Assembly (NCBI GenBank): GCA_002772495.1
Contig: PCSX01000037.1
Span: 707 to 8,461, forward strand
Direction: 5' to 3'
Length of the DNA stretch: 7,755 bases
Source: Candidatus Vogelbacteria bacterium CG22_combo_CG10-13_8_21_14_all_37_9
GTDB lineage: Bacteria > Patescibacteriota > Minisyncoccia > Phycocordibacterales > XYD1-FULL-46-19
Numbering within the stretch: the first letter of the stretch is position 1; each line of letters opens with the position of its first letter. This document shows positions 1 through 6,608 of the stretch, piece by piece. A program made the translations under genes and the position numbers. Below the pieces are notes generated by a model. The model was not told the DNA's origin, searched no databases, and saw only the letters and a list, made by a program, of their open reading frames with translations.

Positions 1-110
<110 letters not shown>

Positions 111-111
<1 letters not shown>

Positions 112-235
112 GAAAGTTTATAAGTTAATAAGTTTTTAAGTTGATAAGTTAAAATGGCTACTTTAAGAGAAAGTTTATAAGTTAGTAAGTTTTTAAGTTG
201 ATAAGTTGTAATATTCATAAACTAAAATGGCTACT
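111..235 (+). repeat. Imperfect tandem duplication of the cassette left end
   Basis: Bases 111-150 and 168-207 are 40-bp copies with one mismatch (an A/G difference in the taagttaRtaag part). The 12-mer aaaatggctact also occurs twice, at 151-162 and 224-235. The second occurrence contains the start codon of the four-helix-bundle gene; in the first copy it directly follows the 40-mer. The second copy has 16 extra bases (208-223) between the 40-mer and the 12-mer. The first copy therefore carries an orphan start, ATG at 154, giving only eight codons before TAA at 178-180. This looks like a remnant of an earlier insertion or a replication-slippage duplication. Confidence 0.85.
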
Positions 236-616
236 GGTTTGGAAAATTTAAAAGTTTATACTATGGCTTGTGAACTTGAGCTTCGGGTTTTTGAATTGAC
301 AAAAGATTTTCCTAAAGATGAAAAATATCGAAGTGTTGATCAATTACGCCGATCCTCTTCTTCTGTTTCAAATAATATTGCTGAATCGTACAACAGAAGA
401 CATCTAAAAGAAAAAATTAGAATTTTACATGATATTGTAAAATCTGAAGCAGAAGAAACTAAACGAAATTTGGAAATGTGTCAGAAAAAAGATTTTTATC
501 ACGATCAAAAAATAATTGATCGATATACGGAATTACTCAAGATCATTAGCGGTTATATTAGATTTATTCGTCAGTCTGAACTTAAAAACTTACAAACTAT
601 TAAACTTACAAACTAA
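227..616 (+). CDS. Four-helix-bundle protein of the 23S rRNA intervening-sequence (S23) family
   Basis: The 129-residue product matches the S23/four-helix-bundle family by its pattern. It opens with ENLKVYTMACELELRVFELT, followed by FPKDEKYRSVDQLRRSSSSV and SNNIAESYNRR, which correspond to the usual LrrAa.SipsNIAEG.gR signature. Two further long helices rich in Lys, Glu and Leu follow. The length is typical of the family. The family was named from proteins encoded in 23S rRNA intervening sequences and is related to the Avd proteins of diversity-generating retroelements; its biochemical role is not established. The last dozen residues (ELKNLQTIKLTN) are encoded by the right terminal repeat and are probably not part of the core fold. 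The ATG at 227 fits the family N-terminus; there is no Shine-Dalgarno sequence upstream. The stop lies one base before the pheT start, so pheT translation may be coupled to it. Confidence 0.88.
   Translation: MATGLENLKVYTMACELELRVFELTKDFPKDEKYRSVDQLRRSSSSVSNNIAESYNRRHLKEKIRILHDIVKSEAEETKRNLEMCQKKDFYHDQKIIDRYTELLKIISGYIRFIRQSELKNLQTIKLTN
579..615 (+). repeat. Right end of cassette: inverted-repeat arm plus two direct repeats
   Basis: The arm 579-593 is the exact reverse complement of 185-199. Overlapping it, the 14-mer aaacttacaaacta occurs at 586-599 and again at 602-615 (period 16). These repeats form the 3' end of the four-helix-bundle gene and replace whatever leader pheT would otherwise have. 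Confidence 0.8.
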
Positions 617-617
617 T

Positions 618-1829
618 ATGAAGTTTTCTTACAAAGATTTGAGTCAATATTTTTCTGAATCTTTACCTTCAGTTGAAGTGGTAGCTGAAGCTTTAATTGC
701 TCAAGCTTTTGAAGTGGAGGAAATTGTTGCTAAAGATAATCAAGATTGGGAATTAGATATTAAAATCTTACCCGATCGAGCACCTGATATTAAGACTAGT
801 TTGGATCTGGCTCGGGAATTATCAGCGGTTTTAGATCAGCCTTTAAAAAGTGAATATCAAGAATTGCCGACGACTCAAACGGCTAGACTAAAAATTTCTT
901 TTACGATAACGGATATTAATAATTTACTAGGTGTCGAATTAAGCACTGAACAAATTATTTCTTATCTCAAACGAGTGCGAGTACTTGTCGAAACAAGAGG
1001 TGAACAATTGACCGCTTTGATTCCACCTGAACGTCAAGATTTGAATCGGCATGAAGATTTGGCGGATGAAGTGGCCCGTCTTTATGGTTATGCCAATATT
1101 CCTACCCGTCCCTTAAAGGCATCTCAAGATCAAATCGTTCACAGCTCAGATTTTGTTTTAGCCAATCAAATTCGACAACACTTGCTTAATGATGCTTATA
1201 CTGAAATTTACGGCTACACTTTTACTAATCAGGGTGAGATTGAAGTGGCTAAACCATTGGCTTCTGACAAGGCTTACTTACGAACCAATTTATCAGAGGG
1301 GATGAAAAAAACGATTGAGTTTAATTTACAAAATGTTTTATTTGAGACTGATGAAATTAAAGTGTTTGAGATTGGCTCGGTTTTTTCTGGTGGTCAAGAA
1401 GAGTTAAGAGTGGCAGTTGGCCGGGGGGTTAAAAAACCTAAAATTAATGTGGAGATAAAAGAAAATAAGTTAAGTGATTGGCAGAATCAGGTTTCGACTA
1501 CCATAGCTAATTTAGCTGATTTTATTAAACCAGAATTAACTTACCAAGCTTTCTCGGTTTACCCGCGCATTATTCGTGATATCGCGCTTTTTGTGGCTGA
1601 ATCAGAGCAGGCAGAAATGGTGACCGAATTAATTAAAACAGAAGCTGGGTCACTATTGGTCGCTGGTCCTTATCTTTTCGACACTTTTTCTAAAGCTGGC
1701 AAAAAATCTCTGGCTTTTCGTTTAGTTTTTCAAGCTTATGATCGAACTTTATTTGATGAAGAAATTAATCAAATAATTGAAAAAATAATTTTAGCTTTGG
1801 AAACTAAAGGCTGGGAAGTGCGGAAATAG
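618..1829 (+). CDS. pheT: Phenylalanyl-tRNA synthetase beta subunit, short form without tRNA-binding and editing domains
   Basis: The product is 403 residues, about half the usual 780-800. The N-terminus (MKFSYKDLSQYF, residues 1-45) is the B1 start. Then comes LDIKILPDRAPDIKTSLDLAREL (47-69), equivalent to the v.piNRpDcls..GlAREl element. The EMAP-type tRNA-binding domain that normally lies inside B1 is absent. B5 begins almost immediately (about 90-165) and includes IPPERQDLNRHEDLADEVARLYGYANIP, so the B3/B4 domain, where the Tyr-tRNA(Phe) editing site sits, is missing. A catalytic-like core (about 175-300) follows, and a clear FDX-ACB anticodon-binding domain (about 311-402) ends the protein. 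The start at 618 was chosen because KFSYKDL matches the family start; upstream in-frame codons read through the inserted cassette. No Shine-Dalgarno sequence is present. The product pairs with PheS in the cytoplasm. Confidence 0.93.
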   Translation: MKFSYKDLSQYFSESLPSVEVVAEALIAQAFEVEEIVAKDNQDWELDIKILPDRAPDIKTSLDLARELSAVLDQPLKSEYQELPTTQTARLKISFTITDINNLLGVELSTEQIISYLKRVRVLVETRGEQLTALIPPERQDLNRHEDLADEVARLYGYANIPTRPLKASQDQIVHSSDFVLANQIRQHLLNDAYTEIYGYTFTNQGEIEVAKPLASDKAYLRTNLSEGMKKTIEFNLQNVLFETDEIKVFEIGSVFSGGQEELRVAVGRGVKKPKINVEIKENKLSDWQNQVSTTIANLADFIKPELTYQAFSVYPRIIRDIALFVAESEQAEMVTELIKTEAGSLLVAGPYLFDTFSKAGKKSLAFRLVFQAYDRTLFDEEINQIIEKIILALETKGWEVRK

Positions 1830-1844
1830 AATAAGCTTTGTCCC

Positions 1845-1872
1845 CATACCGATCAAGGTCTTGATTGGTATG
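1845..1872 (+). other. 12-bp hairpin after pheT
   Basis: cataccgatcaa (1845-1856) pairs with ttgattggtatg (1861-1872) around a ggtc loop; eleven Watson-Crick pairs and one G-U pair when read as + strand RNA. It lies 16 bases after the pheT stop and has no T run behind it, so it is a poor terminator on its own. It may stabilise the pheT mRNA end or be part of a larger fold with the next structure. Confidence 0.65.
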
Positions 1873-1884
1873 TGTGGAGACTTT

Positions 1885-1961
1885 GCCCAGTAGTAGATTT
1901 TAGCATAATCGACCTATGGTTGATGCCTTTCAAAAGGCAATGCTAAAATTTACTACTGGGC
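1885..1961 (+). ncRNA. Three-way-junction RNA structure between pheT and gyrB (terminator or structured RNA)
   Basis: A 22-bp outer stem joins 1885-1906 with 1940-1961: 21 Watson-Crick pairs plus one G-U (1896 with 1950) in + strand RNA. Inside it are two adjacent hairpins: atcgacc (1908-1914) with ggttgat (1918-1924), and gcctt (1925-1929) with aaggc (1934-1938). The whole is a compact 77-nt fold with almost no unpaired bases. It is followed by ctttgctttta (1961-1971), which is T-rich, so terminating the pheST transcript is the simplest role. The double-hairpin head is more elaborate than a terminator needs, so a stable RNA or a palindromic repeat element is also possible. I do not recognise a known RNA family. 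Confidence 0.5.
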
Positions 1962-2060
1962 TTTGCTTTTATGCTCTAAATTTGTTAAAATTAAGCTACT
2001 TAGGGTTATTAAATACCCTTTAGTTTTAGGTTTGTTTTAATCAAATCTTCAATAATTTAA

Positions 2061-4133
2061 ATGCCCAAAGAAGCTAAAAAGGAGCGAAAATATGGAGCGG
2101 ACGAAATCGTTGTTTTAGAAGGTCTAGAACCAGTTCGGAAGCGTCCCGGGATGTATATTGGTTCCACTGGACCAGAAGGTTTACATCATCTCTTAGTTGA
2201 AATTTTTGATAATTCTCGTGACGAAGCGATGAATGGTTTTTGTGATGAAATTGAAGTTGCCCTTCTACCCGGAGAGGCTGTCCGAGTGGTGGATAATGGT
2301 AGTGGTATTCCAGTGGAGATTCATAAAAAAACTAAAGTTTCCACTCTGGAGACAGTTTTAACTATTCTTCATGCCGGCGGTAAATTTGGTGAGGGCGGTT
2401 ACAATATTTCTGGTGGTTTGCATGGAGTTGGTGCTTCAGTAGTGAATGCTCTTTCAACTTGGCTTAAAGCAGAGGTTCATCGTGATGGGGCGAAATATGT
2501 TCAGGAGTTTAAAATTGGTAAAAAACAATATAACGCTAAAAAAGTTGCTTCGTCTAAACTACACGGAACCATTATTACTTTCCAACCTGATCCGACTATT
2601 TTTTCGGAAACGGTTTATGATTGGCACAAGATTGTTAATCATTTACGGAGTCAGGCTTATTTAGTCAAAGGCTTAAGAGTGCGCTTGATTGATGCTAGAG
2701 CTTATCAAGGGAAAATTGATCTAGATAAATGTTTTTATCTTCAGGATTTAAATTTGGATTTACCCTCAATGTCCTTCTTTTTTGAAGGTGGTCTTTTATC
2801 CCTGATTAAATTTCATAATCAAAAAGAAAAAGTTATCAATAAAGAAGTTTTTTATATTGAAAAAGAACTTAATTCAGTGGCCGTGGAAATTGCTTTGCAA
2901 TATGTTGATGATATTGACGCTAAAGAAATTTCTTATACCAACAACACCATCACTCCGGAAGGGGGAACTCACTTGACTGGTTTTCGAACGGCTTTGACTC
3001 GGATTTTAAATGATTACGCTAAGAAAAATAATTATCTTAAAGAAAGTGAAGGTAATTTTACCGGTGATGATGTTCGAGAAGGTTTAGTGGCGGTGATTTC
3101 TGTTAAATTACACGATCCTCAATTTGAAGGTCAAACTAAAGCAAAACTAGGTTCAGTCGAAGCTCGAGGAGCGGTGGAGACAGTTTTTGGTGAAGCCTTC
3201 AATGCTTATCTAGAAGAACGACCAGATGAAGCGAAGTTGATTGTCAACAAAGTCTTATTGGCTCTTAAGTCTCGTAAGGCGGCCAAGGCGGCCAAGGATT
3301 CAGTCTTACGTAAGGGGGCCTTAGAAGGGATGACTTTACCTGGTAAATTGGCTGATTGTCAAACTCGAGATTCAGATGAAGCCGAGATTTTTATCGTTGA
3401 GGGAGATTCGGCCGGTGGTTCGAGTAAACAAGGCCGAGATCGTCGGACTCAAGCGGTTTTGCCATTGAAAGGTAAAATTTTAAATGTCGAAAAAGCTCGC
3501 TTGGATAAAATGCTCGCTTTTAAAGAAATTAAATCTCTAATTATTGCCATGGGAGTGGGAATTGGTGATCAACTTGATTTATCAAAATTACGTTACAACA
3601 AAATTATTATTGCCACTGATGCAGACGTTGACGGAGCTCATATTAGAACTTTATTACTGACTTTTTTCTTCCGTTATTATCGAGAATTAATTGATCAAAA
3701 TCATATTTTTATTGCTCAACCACCATTATATAAAATTAAAAAAGGCAAAGAAATTATTTACACTTATTCAGACGATGAAAAAGCTAAAGTTTTGAAATCT
3801 TTAGGAGTAGAACCCGAAGCTGTTCCAGTCACTGACGAAGAGACCGATAATCTGGAGGAAGAAAATTCGGAGGAAGTAATAGCGGGTGAAGAAGTGCTTA
3901 ATAAGGCTCGATCTAATAAAATTCAGATTCAACGCTATAAAGGTTTGGGCGAAATGAACCCAGAAGAATTATGGGAAACCACGATGAACCCTACCACTAG
4001 ACTACTGAAAAGAGTTGACGTTCATGATGCCGAAGAAGCTGATAAAACTTTCGATACTTTAATGGGTTCTGAAGTGGAGCCCCGCAAACTCTTTATCCAA
4101 TCTCATGCCACTATGGCCAATTTGGATATCTAG
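2061..4133 (+). CDS. gyrB: DNA gyrase subunit B
   Basis: A complete 690-residue GyrB, the ATPase subunit that with GyrA introduces negative supercoils into DNA. The GHKL ATPase domain shows RKRPGMYIGST (27-36), FDNSRDEA with the Mg-binding Asn51, DNGSGIP with Asp78, and the ATP lid GLHGVGASVVNALS (119-132). The transducer loop EGQTKAKLGS (356-365) carries the catalytic Gln-x-Lys. The TOPRIM domain has EGDSAGGSSKQGRDR (447-461), PLKGKILNVEKAR (468-480) and DADVDGAHIRT (520-530). The tail has QRYKGLGEMNPEELWETTMNP (624-644) and ends ANLDI. EGDSAGGSSKQGRD and the tail favour GyrB over ParE. The E. coli-type large insertion is absent. An acidic stretch (about 585-612) sits before the QRYKGLGEMN motif. 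ATG 2061 lacks a Shine-Dalgarno sequence; the protein begins with a Lys/Glu-rich extension, and the conserved part starts near residue 11. Confidence 0.97.
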   Translation: MPKEAKKERKYGADEIVVLEGLEPVRKRPGMYIGSTGPEGLHHLLVEIFDNSRDEAMNGFCDEIEVALLPGEAVRVVDNGSGIPVEIHKKTKVSTLETVLTILHAGGKFGEGGYNISGGLHGVGASVVNALSTWLKAEVHRDGAKYVQEFKIGKKQYNAKKVASSKLHGTIITFQPDPTIFSETVYDWHKIVNHLRSQAYLVKGLRVRLIDARAYQGKIDLDKCFYLQDLNLDLPSMSFFFEGGLLSLIKFHNQKEKVINKEVFYIEKELNSVAVEIALQYVDDIDAKEISYTNNTITPEGGTHLTGFRTALTRILNDYAKKNNYLKESEGNFTGDDVREGLVAVISVKLHDPQFEGQTKAKLGSVEARGAVETVFGEAFNAYLEERPDEAKLIVNKVLLALKSRKAAKAAKDSVLRKGALEGMTLPGKLADCQTRDSDEAEIFIVEGDSAGGSSKQGRDRRTQAVLPLKGKILNVEKARLDKMLAFKEIKSLIIAMGVGIGDQLDLSKLRYNKIIIATDADVDGAHIRTLLLTFFFRYYRELIDQNHIFIAQPPLYKIKKGKEIIYTYSDDEKAKVLKSLGVEPEAVPVTDEETDNLEEENSEEVIAGEEVLNKARSNKIQIQRYKGLGEMNPEELWETTMNPTTRLLKRVDVHDAEEADKTFDTLMGSEVEPRKLFIQSHATMANLDI

Positions 4134-4138
4134 TGTTC

Positions 4139-4322
4139 GCCTGGTCGGTTAAATTAGCCGAGTGCTTCAGCCTCTCAAAAATTAAGGTCGGCTTCACGAC
4201 GAAAAAACCAAAACTCCGCCCCGTCCCGGCAAAAGCCTGGCGGGGCGTCAAACAGTTGGTTTTTTCTGTTCGCCTCCCTAATTTTTGGAGTCTTCTCGCA
4301 AGGCTAATTTAAACGACCAGGC
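4139..4322. repeat. Nested long palindrome filling the gyrB-thrS gap
   Basis: The convergent gap contains three nested inverted repeats sharing one centre. The outer arms 4140-4159 and 4302-4321 are 20 bp with one mismatch (cctggtcggttaaattagcc on the left), and the flanking G4139/C4322 also match. A middle section pairs caaaaatta (4176-4184) with taatttttg (4279-4287), and weaker pairing continues beside it. The inner arms 4201-4211 and 4256-4266 (gaaaaaaccaa / ttggttttttc) are perfect. A GC-rich core hairpin is at 4217-4247. The palindrome starts 6 bases after the gyrB stop. Single-stranded DNA or RNA from either strand would fold into one long stem. The size is larger than a terminator needs, so a palindromic repeat element may have inserted here. 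Confidence 0.8.
4201..4266. terminator. Probable bidirectional intrinsic terminator for gyrB (+) and thrS (-)
   Basis: The core stem pairs cgccccg (4217-4223) with cggggcg (4241-4247) and continues as cccggc/gcctgg (one mismatch) around an aaaa loop. On the - strand the stem is followed closely by gagttttggttttttc, a good terminator tail for thrS. On the + strand it is followed by ggttttttc after about a dozen bases, and those T residues also pair with the upstream A run, so the + direction is less classical. The convergent placement of the two genes agrees with this role. Confidence 0.7.
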
Positions 4323-4377
4323 TCGCTTTTCTCTTTTGCCGGTTTTTTTGGTTGTTTAAAAGCGGAAAATTTCGCAA

Positions 4378-6120
4378 TTACTGGCGGTCTTTAATCTCGG
4401 ATTGCAATTTAGTGATAAAGTCTTCGGTGCTTAATTTTTCACTGCTACTTCCGCGTTTTTCAATTGTCAGTATATTTTCGGTCACTTCTTTTTCACCAAT
4501 CACTATTAGATAAGGTACTTTTTTCAATTTGGCCGTCCGAATCTTTTTCCCTAGACTTTCATCACTATCGTCTAGTTCGACTCGAATATTTTCTGCTCGC
4601 AATCGTTGATTGATTTTTTCAGCATAAGCTTGTTGTTTTTCCGAGATTGGTAAGATTAAGACTTGGATTGGTGCTAACCAAGCCGGGAAAGCCCCAGCGT
4701 AGTGTTCGATTAAAAAGCCAATAAAACGTTCGTGAGTGCCCAAGGGTGCTCGATGGATACAGATCGGAGTTTGAGCTTGGCCCGTTTTATCAACATAAGT
4801 TAGACCAAATTTTTTGGGGACAGCAAAATCAACTTGATTAGTAGCTAAGGTAAATTCTCGGCCAATAGCACTCCACACTTGAACATCAATTTTCGGTCCA
4901 TAAAAAGCAGCTTCATCGGGAATTTCGACGTAGGGGATTTTAGCCTCAATTAAAACATCGCGGACCATTTTTTCGGTTTCTAACCACAACTTCGGGTCGT
5001 CGACATATTTTTGGCCTAATTTGGCTGGATCATGAGTGGAAAAACGCATGACGTATTTTTTGATTCCAAAAATTTTGAAATATTTTAAATACATTTCGTT
5101 GACCGCTTTAAATTCATCAGCAAATTGCTCTTTGGAACAATAAATATGAGCGTCATTCATTTGTAAGGAACGGACGCGCATTAGACCAAACAATTCACCT
5201 GATTTCTCATGTCGATAGACAGTGCCATATTCGGCTAGGCGGAGAGGTAGTTCTTTGTAACTGCGTGGTTTAACGGCAAATATTTTATGATGATGAGGAC
5301 AATTCATCGCTTTCAAATAATATTTCACCCCTTCGTATTCCATTGGCGGAAACATACTATCTTGATAGTAAGGGAGATGTCCACTAGTTAGATACATCGA
5401 TTCTTTGGCGATGTGGGGAGTATGAACTCGTTTATAGCCAGCTTCATTTTCGGTTTCTTTGGCTAATTTTTCTAATTCCTCAATCAAAACCGTGCCGTTT
5501 GGCAACCAGAGTGGTAAACCCGGTCCCACATCTTCATCAAAAGTAAAAATTTCTAATTCTTTACCTAATTTTCGATGATCTCGTTTTTCGGCTTCTTGGC
5601 ATTGTTTTAAATAATCACTTAAATCATCTTCAGCCGCAAAAGCTAAGCCGTAAATCCGAGTTAGCATTTTATTTTTTTCATCACCGCGCCAATAAGCACC
5701 GGCTAAGCGATCGAGTCGAAAAGCTTTAGGATCAATTTCACTGGTGTTTTTGACATGTGGACCGGCACAGAGATCAATAAAATCAGCGCTGGTATAGGTA
5801 GTCAATTTTTCACCAGCCGAATTTAATTCTTCAAGCAATTCTAATTTATAAGGTTCCTCGGCAAATTGAGTTCGAGCGTCTTCGAGGCTAATGGCTTTTT
5901 GTTCAAAACTAATTTTCTGTTTGATTAGCTTGATCATCATTTTTTCTAAGTCAGCCAAATCTGCTTCGTTCGGAATTGGTCCACCATTAAAATCAAAATC
6001 ATAATAAAAGCCGTTTTCGATGACTGGGCCGATAGCTAGTTTGACTTCGGGATATTTAGCTTTGACGGCCATGGCTAAAAGATGAGCGAGAGAATGACGA
6101 ATTGGTTCGAGATTGTTCAT
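4378..6120 (-). CDS. thrS: Threonyl-tRNA synthetase without the N-terminal TGS domain
   Basis: The product has 580 residues against about 640 for common ThrRS; the difference is the missing TGS (N1) domain. It begins directly with the N2 editing domain: HSLAHLL gives the HxxxH pair (His9, His13), and DLCAGPHVKNT gives Cys118 and His122. Those four residues form the site that hydrolyses Ser-tRNA(Thr), so editing should be intact. The class II core has LKAMNCPHH (Zn ligand Cys274), motif 2 YRHEKSGELFGLMRVR (302-317), NDAHIYC (His325), FYGPKID (407-412) and motif 3 HRAPLGTHERFIGFLIEHY (456-474; His456 is the third Zn ligand). The C-terminal anticodon-binding domain spans about 485-578. The ATG start gives MNNLEPIRHSLAHLL; no Shine-Dalgarno sequence lies upstream. 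It is the last gene of a leftward unit that includes a T-box leader, which is the likely control. Confidence 0.96.
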   Translation of the reverse strand: MNNLEPIRHSLAHLLAMAVKAKYPEVKLAIGPVIENGFYYDFDFNGGPIPNEADLADLEKMMIKLIKQKISFEQKAISLEDARTQFAEEPYKLELLEELNSAGEKLTTYTSADFIDLCAGPHVKNTSEIDPKAFRLDRLAGAYWRGDEKNKMLTRIYGLAFAAEDDLSDYLKQCQEAEKRDHRKLGKELEIFTFDEDVGPGLPLWLPNGTVLIEELEKLAKETENEAGYKRVHTPHIAKESMYLTSGHLPYYQDSMFPPMEYEGVKYYLKAMNCPHHHKIFAVKPRSYKELPLRLAEYGTVYRHEKSGELFGLMRVRSLQMNDAHIYCSKEQFADEFKAVNEMYLKYFKIFGIKKYVMRFSTHDPAKLGQKYVDDPKLWLETEKMVRDVLIEAKIPYVEIPDEAAFYGPKIDVQVWSAIGREFTLATNQVDFAVPKKFGLTYVDKTGQAQTPICIHRAPLGTHERFIGFLIEHYAGAFPAWLAPIQVLILPISEKQQAYAEKINQRLRAENIRVELDDSDESLGKKIRTAKLKKVPYLIVIGEKEVTENILTIEKRGSSSEKLSTEDFITKLQSEIKDRQ

Positions 6121-6217
6121 AGGATTAATATTAGATGATTAAAATTGATAAAGAAAACCCGGTAGTGAATTTTTGATTTCTAAATTTTTTGATTTTCATA
6201 AAAATATTCCTTCATTC

Positions 6218-6457
6218 TCATTTTGAATATTTTTTAAAGTATTTATCTAAAATAAATTTCACCACTAAAAAATAAAGAGTAAAACTAATAATTGTAATTA
6301 TTATCATCGTCCATTTATTTATTTCAAAATTAACATAAATAATAGAAACAACTAACCAATCTAAAATGGCTGATATACTTAAATATAAAAGATTCTTGCT
6401 CATCCTTATTAATATCCAAGTAATTTTTTCTATTAAACTTGTATTTTTTTTAGTCAT
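6218..6457 (-). CDS. Small putative membrane protein between the T-box leader and thrS
   Basis: I do not recognise this 79-residue protein. It has a basic N-terminus, a possible amphipathic stretch (8-20), and two strongly hydrophobic segments (about 23-43 and 49-70). It ends in a Lys-rich tail (DKYFKKYSK), which is the pattern of a two-pass inner-membrane protein. It is very rich in Ile, Lys and Asn codons and looks more AT-rich than its neighbours, which could mean recent arrival or relaxed selection. The stop is TGA, unlike the TAA/TAG of the conserved genes here. The start at 6457 is 97 bases after the T-box terminator T run, and the stop is 97 bases before thrS, in the same direction. 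It would therefore be under T-box control if transcribed from the leader. No Shine-Dalgarno sequence is visible. It may be real or a chance open frame in AT-rich spacer; homologues would decide. Confidence 0.5.
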   Translation of the reverse strand: MTKKNTSLIEKITWILIRMSKNLLYLSISAILDWLVVSIIYVNFEINKWTMIIITIISFTLYFLVVKFILDKYFKKYSK

Positions 6458-6474
6458 ACTTAAGTTTCTTAAAT

Positions 6475-6502
6475 ATCATATTTATATTTTGTCATTGACC
6501 AA
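6475..6502 (-). promoter_or_regulatory. Weak candidate promoter downstream of the T-box terminator
   Basis: On the - strand, TTGGTC (6502-6497) is followed after 16 bases by TATGAT (6480-6475), which matches five of six positions of the -10 consensus; the -35 matches only three. It would start transcription about 10 bases before the small membrane-protein ATG and would bypass the T-box. AT-rich spacers give such matches by chance, so this is only a possibility. Confidence 0.22.
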
Positions 6503-6554
6503 ACTTTCTAGGCTATATACGTAGAACATAATCGAATTGAAAATCTACTATCGG

Positions 6555-6608
6555 AAAACGCCCGCCCTGGTAAAAACATCAAAATTGATGTTTTTACCAG
6601 GGCGGGCG
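6555..6608 (-). terminator. Intrinsic terminator of the T-box leader
   Basis: Arms 6559-6582 and 6585-6608 are 24-bp perfect complements around a two-base centre. Read on the - strand, the hairpin begins CGCCCGCCCTGGTAAAAA and is followed by TTTT (6558-6555). The base of the stem is GC-rich. Its 5' arm contains the CCTGGT used by the antiterminator. Confidence 0.85.

Noticed and set aside
516..617. In-frame upstream extension of pheT by 34 codons from an ATG at 516
   Set aside because: It overlaps the four-helix-bundle gene and the cassette right end, and the extra residues do not resemble a PheT N-terminus; MKFSYKDL at 618 does.
1891..1901. tagtagatttt shared with the - strand just past the T-box terminator (6550-6540)
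   Set aside because: An 11-base match in a few kilobases of AT-rich DNA is expected by chance, and the flanks do not match.
2002..2019. agggt/accct hairpin followed by T-rich sequence before gyrB, as an attenuator
   Set aside because: The stem is only five pairs with an eight-base loop; too weak to support without conservation data.
2079..2094. AAGGAG followed by ATG at 2092 as an alternative gyrB start
   Set aside because: That ATG is out of frame with gyrB and hits a stop after eight codons; the purine run is simply Lys/Glu codons.
2446..2664. 72-codon + strand ORF
   Set aside because: It lies entirely inside gyrB in another frame and has no recognisable features.
6218..6220. TGA as a possible sense codon (Gly code of some CPR groups)
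   Set aside because: The conserved genes contain no in-frame TGA, and reading through here meets another TGA two codons later; the standard bacterial code fits.
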